In this document: positions 37,484-48,013 of the stretch, piece after piece
Layout: every line of letters begins with the position of its first letter
Numbering within the stretch: the first letter of the stretch is position 1
Source: Chiridota heheva
Taxonomy: Eukaryota > Echinodermata > Holothuroidea > Apodida > Chiridotidae
Assembly: GCA_020152595.1 (NCBI GenBank)
Contig: JAIGNY010002236.1
Span: forward strand, 148,501-212,500
DNA length: 64,000 bases
Direction of reading: 5' to 3'
Notes under the pieces: generated by a model
Database searches by the model: none
What the model was told of the DNA's origin: nothing
The model's input: only the letters and a program-made list of their open reading frames with translations
Position numbers and translations under genes: made by a program

Positions 37484-37974
37484 TTAAATCTTAATATAAT
37501 GCCATTTAAAAGCCGTAAATCAATCTCGACAATGAAATCCGCCAATTAATATCTCCATCAATTATGGACAGCTGCAGTAACACACTTACAATATATATTC
37601 AAAATGACAAAATCATAGCATTCATTCCTTTAATTTTGATAGATTTATGAAATTCTCTAATACAAAAAAAATATGCAACAATTTCTTCCTATTTGCTTCA
37701 TTCTCAGATATAAAATTAAGTGTGAGGCATAGCTTCAAGTATTACAAAGGGCTGATATCCAACGCCTCAGTGATGATGTCAGACAAAGGAAATTTACCCA
37801 GCTAAGCGTAACAGGAATATTTACGAGAGTTATAATTACCTTCCATGCTATAAATATGCAATCAGCGTCAGAATCAGGTCATGTGACCAGATTGCATATT
37901 TTATAGCATGGAAGGTAAGTTATAACTTGAAGTAAAATCATTGGTCACATATTAAGGCACGAACAAAACGATGA

Positions 37975-38190
37975 CTGTGTGACAGCTCTAACATGGGCAC
38001 CTGATAAAAAACGTAAAAGAGGGAGACCTAAAATGACTTGGAGGAGAACCATTGAAAAGGAAAGGAAAGAAACAAGGCGGGGTGAAAAACATGGAGTGAA
38101 ACCAAGATTGCAACAGCCTGCAGGACTGAGACTAAACATTGTGTGGAGGTCTTATGTGCAACTTGGCATGAAGCAGCTAGGTAAAGTTAG
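37975..38190 (+). pseudogene. C-terminal remnant of an RTE-type retrotransposon protein
   Basis: Reads TALTWAPDKKRKRGRPKMTW, RRTIEKE, then after a shift in frame KHCVEVLCATWHEAAR and a TAA stop. The ALxWxPxGKRKRGRPxxTWRR motif and the terminal (V)xxLCATxHEE(A/D)R are the recognisable C-terminus of RTE-like reverse transcriptase proteins. Everything upstream is missing. The stop codon region seeds the 73-bp array that follows. Confidence 0.85.
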
Positions 38191-38935
38191 GTAACAGCTT
38201 AAGTCAAAACATTGTGTGGAGGCCTTATGTGCAACTTGGCACGAAGCAGCTAGGTAAAGTAAGGTAACAGCTTGAGTCTTAACATTGTGTGGAGGCCTTA
38301 TGTGCAACTTGGCACAAAGCAGCTAGGTAAAGTAAGGTAACAGCTTAAGTCAAAACATTGTGTGGAGGCCTTATGTGCAACTTGGCATGAAGCAGCTAGG
38401 TAAAGTAAGGTAACAGCTTGAGTCTAAACATTGTGTGGAGGCCTTATGTGCAACTTGGCACAAAGCAGCTAGGTAAAGTAAGGTAACAGCTTGAGTCTAA
38501 ACATTGTGTGGAAGTCTTGTGTGCAACTTGGCACAAAGCAGCTAGGTAAAGTAAGGTAACAGCTTGAGTCTAAACATTGTGTGGAAGTCTTGTGTGCAAC
38601 TTGGCACAAAGCAGCTAGGTAAAGTAAGGTAACAGCTTGAGTCTAAACATTGTGTGGAAGTCTTGTGTGCAACTTGGCACAAAGCAGCTAGGTACAGTAG
38701 GGTAACAGCTTGAGTCTAAACATTGTGTGGAGGTCTTACAGTATGTGCAACTTGGCATGAAGCAGCTAGGTAAGGTAAGGTAACAGCTGGAGTCTAAACA
38801 TTGTGTAGAGGCCTTATGTGCAACTTGGCACGCAGCAGCTATGTAAAGTAAGGTAACAGCTTGAGTCTAAACATCGTGTGGAGGTCTTATGTGCAACTTG
38901 GCACAAAGCAGCTATGTAAAGTAAGGTAAGAGCTT
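38135..38935. repeat. 73-bp tandem array derived from the RTE 3' end
   Basis: About eleven units, each with aacattgtgtggaggtctta, tgtgcaacttggcatgaagc, agctaggtaaagtaaggtaa and cagcttgagtcta. The first unit is the last codons (VEVLCATWHEAAR, stop) of the RTE protein remnant and a few bases of its 3' UTR. Later units carry shared variants (aagtcttg, cacaaag), showing successive local duplications. Confidence 0.93.
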
Positions 38936-40325
38936 CAAGATCAAAGCGCACTTTACCATGACTTTGCACACAAATTTCGAAACTTTATTTGATGAGATCT
39001 CACCTGATCACCCCACAATGGAGGTGATAAATCTCCCCTCCCCCCTCCCCCACCCTTTAATGAGGAAATATCTTATATATCACCTTGGAACTATGAAAAA
39101 TTAAACATGGTCTCCGAATTCTACCAGAAATAGCCAATTTGACAAATAGATAACATCCAGCATGTTACCCATGTGTCAGATTGTAAAATGATCCTAGCAG
39201 ATCCCCCGGAGACCATGGGGGTCCTAAAGGGCCATTCTCCTTCCTGTTTAACAGACTAATATTAAGTAATGACTCTTCACCCACAATTTATTGTTTGAAG
39301 GCTTAACCTTAAAAAGTACAAAGTAAATTATCAATGAACATATAATTTACGTCTTCTCCCCTCCAAATGTCCATATTTTTCTAAATGAAGTTTGCTCTTT
39401 AAATAATAATTGGAACACAAAGCTGAACATACAGATTTCTAAATGTACTTATTATTTTCATGCATTTATTTTACATAAAGTAAACCTATTGCATGAAGTG
39501 AAGAACACCCACTTAATTATTAAACTAAACACATACACACAACCAGTAAAGAGTGGTAACCTATTCCGCAGTAGAGAATACAATTCACATTAACATTTGT
39601 GGGCAGTGTTACTTAATACCACCTTTCCAATACAAATACAGCAATTTGCAAAATCACTCCAATGCCAAATTGCTAATCAATAAACCTTTAAGTGTATTTT
39701 TATCGGTGAAAAGTTTCTACAATGGGTTTCTTTTCTATTTTTAAGTCTAATCAATAAAATCTATATATCTTCTGAGAAAATATGTATTATATGCCAGAAA
39801 CATCCTTAATTACATTAATATCTGGATGTCAAACTAAATACAAAAATTTCATTAGATTTATAAGCAATTGGGAAAATATATTAACAATGAATATTAACTT
39901 TACGGGGACTTTTATTTTCTCCGATGGATTTTATGATGATAAAACTCAAAATGCGCCAGAAATTGTAACATGTGACGTGCATACACTGAAGTTGAAAGTA
40001 TGATGCAAAAACTATTAGTAGGAGGTAAACATTAACCCTGGTGTATCATCAAGTAACATTTTATTACTATACATATGTACAATGAGAGCACAAGAACTTT
40101 AACATGACAAAGTGTACAATATATAAAACTTTTAAAGTCTTACACAAATTAATTTAATTGCTCGTGAAATCAAGCAAATTTGCGCTTGTGTACCTGATCA
40201 TCACATTCCTACATGAACCAGTCGGGAAACCAAATTTATGAGCAAGATAATGAAAAAGTTTCCTCACAGCTCTGTTTAATAGTCTTTGAGCCCTCTATAT
40301 TACAAGAACATGGGCGGCTGTAAGA
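38936..40325. other. No gene seen
   Basis: A+T-rich sequence with a C-rich run near 39,037. Searched on the minus strand for the missing last RhoGAP exon without success. Confidence 0.45.
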
Positions 40326-40329
40326 GGTT

Positions 40330-40515
40330 TTAGTTGGAGGAGCAAAATGTATATCTGACCTCCTTTAAAACTAAACTTGAAAACTTCCTTGCTTAAAAGA
40401 CATTTGTCTAATTGTGCAGCTTGGTCCACTGGATTTTAATTATGTTGTAATTTCTGTATTCTTTTGTTTTGTTTTTGTACCTTATTTGCTTGTATGTAAA
40501 GCGCTTTTGAATGTA
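40330..40515 (+). pseudogene. Non-LTR retrotransposon 3' end
   Basis: Reads LTSFKTKLENFLA and a stop, like the SFKxKLKTxL end of CR1-type reverse transcriptases, then an untranslated tail ending tgtaaagcgcttttgaatg and an A+T-rich microsatellite. It is 5' truncated. Confidence 0.6.
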
Positions 40516-40654
40516 TAAATAAATATATATATATTACATATATATATATATATACATATACATACATACATACAAACACACATACATACATACATACATA
40601 CATACATACATACATACAAACATACATACATACATACATACATACATACATACA

Positions 40655-40690
<36 letters not shown>
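40515..40690. repeat. (CATA)n microsatellite
   Basis: TA-rich start, then about 30 CATA units. Minus-strand Met-Tyr-Val-Cys frames are translations of it. Confidence 0.98.
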
Positions 40691-40692
<2 letters not shown>

Positions 40693-40740
40693 ATATAATA
40701 TATATTTATACATTCAAAAGCACTTTACAATACACCGGCT

Positions 40741-40836
40741 CGCCCCCAAGAGCCACCCATGTACCAAGAGCTGCCCATGTACCAAGAGCTGCCCATGTAC
40801 CAAGAGCTGCCCATGTACCAAGAGCCGCCCATGTAT
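40741..40836. repeat. 18-bp tandem repeat
   Basis: Five copies of agctgcccatgtaccaag, the first and last diverged. Confidence 0.95.
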
Positions 40837-41094
40837 GAAGAAACATGTCCAACAACTGAACTATTCCTTTAAATATGAAGTCACGTTATGGTCATGACAT
40901 ATAAGAGTTGTTTATAACGCTACATGAACTGATGAAAGAGCAGCAATATCGAAGGCAGAGAGACAGGCACTAACTCAGGATACAAAAGAGTTTGCTTCGT
41001 GAAAGACGACAATGAAATATGATACCCATGAACATAAGAAAGAAATTATATTGATTATAAATTAAATGCTCTGATAGGCAAAACCTTGAAAAAC

Positions 41095-41370
41095 AATTTT
41101 GTGACACACAAAAACTTGTGACACAAACTCTTGTGACACAAAACCTTATGACCTACGGAATCTTGTGACATACCAAATCTTGTGACACACCAAATCTTAT
41201 GACACACCAAATCTTGTGACAGCAATCTTGTGACACCCAAAATATTGTGACACCTAAAATATATTGTGACACAAAACTTTGTGACACAAAATCTTCTGAC
41301 ACACAAATTCTTGTGACACACAAAATCTTCTGACACACAAATTCTTGTGACACAAAATCTTGTGACAGCA
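41095..41370. repeat. ~16-bp tandem array (cttgtgacacaaaat)
   Basis: About 17 imperfect units of cttgtgacacacaaaat. Minus-strand frames (repeating VTRF/CHK-like residues) are repeat translations. Confidence 0.93.
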
Positions 41371-42038
41371 TCACTTGCATGGAAGAGCTACCTTGCATGG
41401 ATTGTTCATTCAATAATTTCAACTGATTATGAAGGTCATAAAGACTAACGGCAGAAAATAAATTAAATGCTGTTGAATCACCAAAGAAGTGAAAATGCAG
41501 CTCCATGACTGGGACGGGTGCATAATGAAGCTGTAGTATGGTACAGCTATATGGGATGGATTTAGGTTATGTTCCATACCCTAATTATCAGTAATAAAAT
41601 ACCAAAGCTACAACATCACCACAAGTGGCTGGCAAAAGACTATCCAAAGGCACTGCTGTGATGGATAAAATAATGAAGTCTAATTTTGTCACCCACAATG
41701 AATGGAAAACTGATGCTCTCACCAGAGGAGCATGCAATAACGATGCACCAACCTCACCCAATGGACAGAGAAAGGGTGCTCTTTCTCTAAAGGCACAGAT
41801 AACAAGCGGCATATCAGGCCATTATACTCAACCACAATGGATGGTACTAACCAAAAAAGTGCATACACAATGTATTAAAAACCAAAGGCAAAGTAAACAA
41901 GCAGCCATAGCACACCTGAGGTGTAGTCTTTATATCATCTAACTTCTATCTGATACTAATGCTTTTCGTCAAATGATAATTTTCCCCAACTTGAAGAAGA
42001 AAATAAATTAAAATTAAAAATTAAATCCATACTCGATT
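41371..42038. other. No gene supported
   Basis: Open frames at 41,625-41,942 (plus) and 41,506-41,360 (minus) have ordinary amino-acid mixes but no family signature and no convincing splice frame. Confidence 0.4.
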
Positions 42039-42039
42039 C

Positions 42040-42258
42040 TTGAATGCTTATCCCTGGTTTTATTGGTGTAAACAGATGAGAGCACATGACTACTCCAAGA
42101 AACGACATTGCAGGTCAAGTACCCAGCTGTGCTGGTACTCATTTTACAGCCGAGAAGCCTGGAACATGAAAAGTACAGCCTCTTGCTTAAGGACACAATG
42201 CATTGCTCATGACAGGAGTTGAACCCGGAACTTTTTCACCGAGCCACGGCACCTCATC
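42040..42258 (-). repeat. tRNA-derived SINE, family S3, copy 2
   Basis: Minus strand: gtgccgtggctcggtg (head), gggttcaactcctg (B box), tgcattgtgtccttaagcaa, catgttccaggcttctcggc, tgtaaaatgagtaccagc and gtcatgtgctctcatctgtt. Same order as 37,235-37,483. Confidence 0.75.
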
Positions 42259-43009
42259 TCAAATCCAAACATTGTTCAAAATTTGTCGATAATAAATCTC
42301 TCAAATGTAATACTCCTAGAACGAAGGGAATTAACTAAAAGCTCATAACTGCTTCATTGTTCAGAATAAGTGGTCAATGATCATCACAAACCTTGATTAA
42401 AGAAACGTCTTTGGTCTGATCGTAAAATTAATATGCTATCCACCATTTATATATGGTACTTACTTACACTATACATTTATACTTTCCGATATCGAATGCA
42501 AAGTCTTTACCTAATTTTTGATACAAAAAAAAATACAACCTTTACTTCATTCACGATGCAAACAGTACTGTTAAATGCTACTACAATACACACCATTTTT
42601 TCCTTAAATACTTATCTTTTTTTTCACATAGACTTTATTCCTACAAATGAAAACATGCTACAAAAAGAATCAATTTGAAATAATCAAAACATGAAAGTGA
42701 TATAATTAACAATGAGAGATGGAGAACCAGTGAACTAAATTTACAACAATTTGGCATTGAAAAAAAACACAAATTAAAAATGATTTGAGAGTGAAATAAT
42801 TCAAAGAAGGGTTAGAAGGGAGAATTAATTCGGAATTACTTCGAAATTAATTCGGAATTAATTCCGAATTAATTCTGAATTAATTCGGAATGGAGGATGT
42901 GACTGAAGGAAATACTGTATACAACATAAGTGCCCATGCTCTAGTAACTGCCCAACCAACATTTCTTTCCCTGATAACATATCCCACCATTAATAAATAA
43001 TAAATGCTG
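42259..43009. other. No gene seen; palindromic GAATTAATTC tract
   Basis: Apart from A+T-rich sequence, 42,823-42,890 repeats attaattcggaatta and its inverse several times, giving a self-complementary tract of about 65 bp. Confidence 0.6.
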
Positions 43010-43018
43010 TTTTTATTA

Positions 43019-43606
43019 AGTGCTGTCATGACATATCAATTAATGTGATATCGCGATACATATTTGCCCACGACATGAATTATGCCTCTCGCGACATATC
43101 GCGATACCAAAAACTAATACTCAACTGAGAAATTTTTACGCAACTAGGCTACGCTATTTCATACGTTACAATTCTAACGTAATGGTACTAAATCTAAAAG
43201 TCAAATCGTGCAACATAAAAACAACTAATTAAAAATCGTGCTCTCGTCACCACACACTGCCACGCGCCGATCTATGTCTGCAAAAAGAACGAAAAATTGG
43301 TCAGAATGTGCCACTCAGGCTCTCACTTCAATGATTCATGGCCATGTTGGCTAAATTACCAAACACGTGCGTGATGAATGTAATAGTCACGCGATCATGT
43401 CGTCATCTAGATCTGCAAATCATTTGTTCTTGCATTCATTATATCATGCATGGAGTAAATTGTAACTCCATGCTCAAATAACGTTAGTGATTTTAACAAT
43501 TTGTGTCGTGAGTCAGTTTTCTTGAAAAGTATCGCGATATACGATATATCGTGACATTTTTCTCCATGATAATCGATATGTTATAGCGCCATGTCATGAC
43601 AGCACT
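43019..43606. mobile_element. TIR element with perfect 16-bp ends
   Basis: The ends are agtgctgtcatgacat and its exact inverse atgtcatgacagcact, 588 bp apart. Subterminal tatcgcgata and atcgatat motifs match the family at 14,274. The flanks share TTTTATT (7 of 8 bp if shifted by one), compatible with a hAT-type 8-bp duplication. No transposase frame. Confidence 0.82.
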
Positions 43607-44989
43607 ATTTTATTTCTTTATTATGGTCTATAGGTTTTGATTTTGCTTTTCAAAATTGTTAACGTACTGTGGGGCACCCCTTTACGATTATCCTTGATCA
43701 GTCAAAGCTTTGAACAGCAATGTATACAACTATGGCTAATTACAAGAGGCCATGTATGAAAATTCCCTTGGGCCCCTATAGGATCATTGTGGCCCTGTGC
43801 ATGGAAGCTTATCAGGAAGAAAATGAGCCTGGCAGCAGAAAGTGGTACAATTATGATTTCATAAGTGCTTATTGTGTCAAGTAAGGTGAAATGTGTGATG
43901 TGTGGCAAAAAAAATGAAAAATGTCATTAACATGGAAAGACAGGCAGGAAACTTGGACAAAAGCTGATTCTTTATGGCAAATAACTAAAATTCGAGGTCT
44001 GAAACAAAACATATTTTCATTTTCTAGCATTCTACTTCACTTTAATATGCATCCTAGGTTCACCCATAATGCATGCTTAGATGAATTACGATTACTTCAC
44101 AAAACAGTTTTATTTTAATCAGTTTTTTGAAGACAGAACGTAAGTTTGGATTGTTCTTGAATATTTACATCAAAAGAACTGTGTTCATAAATAATATTTT
44201 TAAAAAAATGAAATTAATTTTCTTCAAAAAAATTTCATAAAAAAAAGATTTTGATCAAGGATTAAACAAGAGGAGAATTGTTCAAATAAGGTACAACATT
44301 AAGTGGGGTAGCAAGTCTCTACAAGGTGGGGGCCAACCGTGACCTAATGATCATGATCTAAAAATTGTTAGGGGTTCCACACGGAGGGGTTTCATTCATG
44401 GGGAGGTCATGGGAGAGGGGGGGGGGAGGGAGTCATTGGTTTGCTCAGTACATTTTTTAAGCAAATAAAAGGCAGTGCACAAAAATTTCATTTTGTCTAA
44501 GCCATTCTATAAAAAATACTAATTATCTTAATTTTAAACAGATTAAAACATACTTCACACTTCTCTTTCTAGAGAATTGACAGAATATTTGGTAAAATCA
44601 CTGGAAATTTTGGTAAAATTTGGCAGCATTTCCTGGAAATTTCCCAATAAGCAGCAACGTTTCATGGAAACTTATACTTGCTAGTGCAATTGTTTCTTCC
44701 TGCCCCCCTCCGAGAAGCGACCCTCCATATGCCCCTGTATATATCCACACTAGTTTTAGGAGGGAACTATGTGGCGCAGGGTTGGCGAGCATTCAAAATA
44801 GTAGGGGGGAGGGGGAATGAGGTCAGGTAGAGTTCAGAAAAATTGTACTTTTTAAACAGATATGCGATAATACACTAACATAATACCATCACAATGAGAA
44901 ATGTCAAAATTACGACCATCACAAGACCTCATTCAAATTATGCAGAAAGCAGAAAAAGGTCAAAGAGGTCAAACAAGTTTCTGAACAAT
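43607..44989. other. No gene seen
   Basis: A+T-rich sequence with a G run at 44,415-44,430 and a short gaaattttgg low-complexity stretch at 44,585-44,660. Confidence 0.5.
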
Positions 44990-45009
44990 TTCAGCAAATG
45001 TGATCTTGT

Positions 45010-45388
45010 GCTAAAGCTGTATAGCTAAAAAAAATAATTATGAGAGGCTTTCTTGTGCTATAGCTAAAGCTGTGTAGCTAAAAAATAATTGAGAGGCTTT
45101 CTTGTGCTATAGCTGTATAGCTAAAAACACAATTATGAGGGGCTTGCTTGTGTTATAGCTAAAGCTGTATAGCTAAAAAATCATTGAGGGGCTTTCTTGT
45201 GCTATAGCTAAAGCTGTATAGCTAAAAAAAATAATTTTGAGGGAATTTCTTGTTCTATAGCTAAAGCTGTATAGCTAAAACAATAATTATGAGGGCTTTC
45301 TTGTGCTATAGCTAAAGCTGTATAGCTAAAAAAATAATGAGGGCTTTTTTGTGCTATAGCTAAAGCTGTATAGCTAAAAAAATCATTT
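45010..45388. repeat. ~50-bp tandem array (tgctatagctaaagctgtatagctaaaa)
   Basis: Eight units of variable length. Each contains the self-complementary agctaaagct/tagct core, then ataattatgagg and gctttcttgtgc. Confidence 0.93.
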
Positions 45389-45549
45389 TGAACAAATTCT
45401 TGCTACCAAAATTAATAATAAATAATAAACATTTTAAAATAAAACAAAAACTTTCTATAACACACAAAGAGTTGCACAATGAAATTAGGTCAAAATTGCA
45501 TGAATTTGATAAAAATGTAAATTTATCTTAAACGTCATCACTATGGAAC

Positions 45550-45784
45550 AGCTTCTATTTTCAAAATGGATTCCTATTGCCACAATGGACTGGAATCCTT
45601 CACATTACCATTATGCACCCTTTTTGGTATTAATAGACTCTGTATCAAATAGCAGACAAAATTTTGTTAGCTATTCTGGTACAGAGTTTATGAAGTACCA
45701 AACAGGGAGTATAATGGTAATGTGATGAAGGCTTTATTCCAGTCCAATTTGACAATAGAAATCCATTTCAAAAATGGAAGCTGC
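45550..45784. mobile_element. Foldback MITE, family F1, copy 3
   Basis: Arms agcttctattttcaaaatgg, cacattaccattatgcaccc and agactctgtatc, then the inverse tctggtacagagttt and gtataatggtaatgtg ending aaaatggaagct. Confidence 0.88.
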
Positions 45785-46826
45785 TATGATCATTTAACCT
45801 CTAAAGTACCTAACCTGAGTTCTATAATTAGATCATTTGGTCTCAAAGTGAAAGCTTGCCCCGATAAATCACAGGATTTTATTCTTGTACAATTGCATGG
45901 GTGTAGTCAGGAGGGGTCAACCGGGTAAGGCAATGACCATTTTCTTGTGTTTTCCAGTAAAATTTACCTTCCAAATGGTTTAAGACCACAATGTTGACAC
46001 AATAGTGGTAAATACGCCATCAGCTTTTTTTGTTCCACGAATGGGTGCCCCTTAAATCTGCCACTGTGCAATACATCTAGATAGTATCAGCGGCAATACT
46101 CAGTTTTCTTATGATAGTAGTTTCCTACTTGCACACCTTAAGCCTCAACCCTCTGAATATTCCTCTGTGCCCTACCCAACCATCTTTGTGCTTCTTAAAT
46201 CCTGTGGTCCTTTCACACCTTCAACTGGCAAACCTCAATAGCTGCTTTTTACAGGCAAGAAATCTTTTCGCAGCTCAACCAATACGGGGTCGGATGATCC
46301 ACTCAGCATATGCGAGGTCGGATGATCCATTCTGCTGCAGGGTTGACTCTGACGAGGGAAAGCATGTTAGTGTCTGGATCCAGACATCGAGCCCCTATAA
46401 AAATGATGAAAACAAATTTACATAAATTAGGAAATGTACCACAAAGACAACCATCATTAAGTATGAAATGTCACAAACCCTCTAATGATGGTTGGTTAGT
46501 GAACACCATGACAGCAATGGTAAAATTGTGGCAGGGAGATTAGATTATGTCAGATAAGAAAAGAGGTTGAGGAGCAGAGATAGGTAGGCAGGGGAAGAGG
46601 TCTAGAACTTTTTGTAGTAGTTGGTGCAGAGTTGGAATCAATTTTAACAAATTCCACAGTTCTGAATAAAGGTGTTGAAACTTTTTCCCACGAAAAATCG
46701 TGACAGAAATAATATCTTTTTTGAAATACATCTTTAATGCTTTCCTCTTTGCAATCTAATGTTTTTAGAGCACATATTTACCACATATACTGTTGCTTAC
46801 TCAAGAAATCTAAAATTGTTGTAATT
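45785..46826. other. No gene seen
   Basis: Several short frames without family signature. Searched for the last RhoGAP exon without success. Confidence 0.45.
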
Positions 46827-46827
46827 A

Positions 46828-46912
46828 TTTTTGTTTGTTTGTTTGTTTGATAAGGGCTTAACGGCACCACGACAACAAGGGTCAAATTGTGCCTGAGAGG
46901 TCAGATCATTAT
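46828..46912 (-). mobile_element. LINE 3' tail fragment
   Basis: (tttg)n followed by ataagggcttaacggcacca, cgacaacaagggtcaaattg and tgcctgagaggtcagatcat, the shared tail of the RNase H-bearing LINE. Confidence 0.7.
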
Positions 46913-47279
46913 TCATTCTGCCAATTCCTATTTTTTTCCGTGGTTAAAACTGCCGGAACTGTAGAATCTTTTCCAGGTCGGAGATGGTGTGAAGAAAAGG
47001 GTTCTAAAAGTGGAACTTAAAAACAGGGCACGAGATCTTCTACTTCTACTCAAAAGCATATAATCTCTTATCTATGTTCTCAAGCATGTCTGTATTTTGA
47101 TTCTGTAGTATCTACTTTTTATCTTTTCATCAACATGGACTCTAATAATTATATGCGCAGCATGCTTGAACTTATCTTCTGTTTCTATGCAAGTGCTCAC
47201 TCTACTGTTTTCCTCTTCACAAGCAAACAGATTATTTCACTTTCTATTCATTTTCTATTTCCATTCTTAGGCTCTTCTT

Positions 47280-47712
47280 ATGATATGATGTATGGAATTA
47301 TTATGGCGCGTTTTCTAGTTTAAAGAACTATTTATATGTGCTCTACAACTAATATAATATTTCTCTGGCTGCCTATAAGCGCAGAGTACTTGAAATGGAA
47401 AGTGAATGAACACTGCGTTTTCACGCTTCTCTTCTCAAACAGTGTTCAGAGAACCAGGCAGGGGTGACTCTTCTGCCGTCGGGACCGACAGCTTAACTTC
47501 CCCTCCAAAGGACAGTGTGCGCCATTCAACCGTTGTCACTTTTCTCAACAGCTGAATGAGGAGTAGGAAGCTACAGATGAAATGCTTCAGCTTGATGCTC
47601 GGCGTATCTGTCTGCATAGCTGTGGAAAAATCGAGTTAGACCTGACCGAGGCTTGAACCCAGGACCTCCAGCATCTCAGCCGTGCGCCTTGCCAATTAAG
47701 CTACCTATTCTC
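47280..47712 (-). repeat. tRNA-derived SINE, family S2, minus copy
   Basis: On the minus strand it starts gagaataggtagcttaattg, with A box tagcttaattggc and B box gggttcaagcctc, then a 350-bp body ending tagttctttaaactagaaaa and cgcgccat. It aligns over its full length, in opposite orientation, with 58,994-59,432. Confidence 0.85.
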
Positions 47713-47930
47713 CTTTTTATTCATTTTCTATTTCCATTCTTAAGCTCCTCTTATCTTTTATTCTTAAGCATCATCTGCATTTCACTTTTTATTCCTAAAA
47801 GCATTTCACCTCTGTTCCTCAGCATGTACTCTATCTTGTTTTCTTTTCAAAACAACATTTAAATTTTTTCAAATTCATCATATTCTTTTTTTTGTTTTTT
47901 TCTTAGATGAAGTTACATATTTTGACTTAC

Positions 47931-48013
47931 CAATATTACCACCAACTTCATACAAGTAAAACTTGACTGTTTTGTTTGGCGGTATCCCCGCAAGAACATC
48001 CAAAGCTTTGTTA
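47931..48013 (-). CDS. ARHGAP18/28/40-like: ARHGAP18/28/40-like exon k (penultimate exon?)
   Basis: This exon has 83 bp. A tttttctag acceptor supplies the T that completes a Ser codon begun in exon j, then it reads NKALDVLAGIPPNKTVKFYL and YEVGGNIG before a GTAAGT donor in phase 1. FxLYEVGGNIG is the near-invariant motif of the family's C-terminus and is normally followed by ER(C/R)LDDDTY. The remaining 30 or so codons must be in a further exon to the left, which I could not locate. Confidence 0.93.

Noticed and set aside
37979..38194. Host gene encoding a basic 71-residue protein
   Set aside because: KRKRGRPKMTWRRT is the C-terminal motif of RTE-type retrotransposon proteins and the frame is shifted before the true stop.
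36195..40325. 3' UTR of the RhoGAP transcript
   Set aside because: No last coding exon could be linked to it. The region contains SINE and RTE-derived repeats, and AATAAA-type signals here are expected by chance in A+T-rich DNA.
41153..41506. 117-codon minus-strand frame beginning MELHFHFFGDSTAFNLF
   Set aside because: The first 48 codons look protein-like and a possible acceptor lies just upstream, but the rest is a repeat array, no family was recognised and the phase does not fit the RhoGAP gene.
47590..47712. Possible tRNA gene (A and B boxes, minus strand)
   Set aside because: The promoter boxes are present but there is no matching acceptor stem, and the sequence continues into a 430-bp body shared with another locus. 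It is a SINE head.
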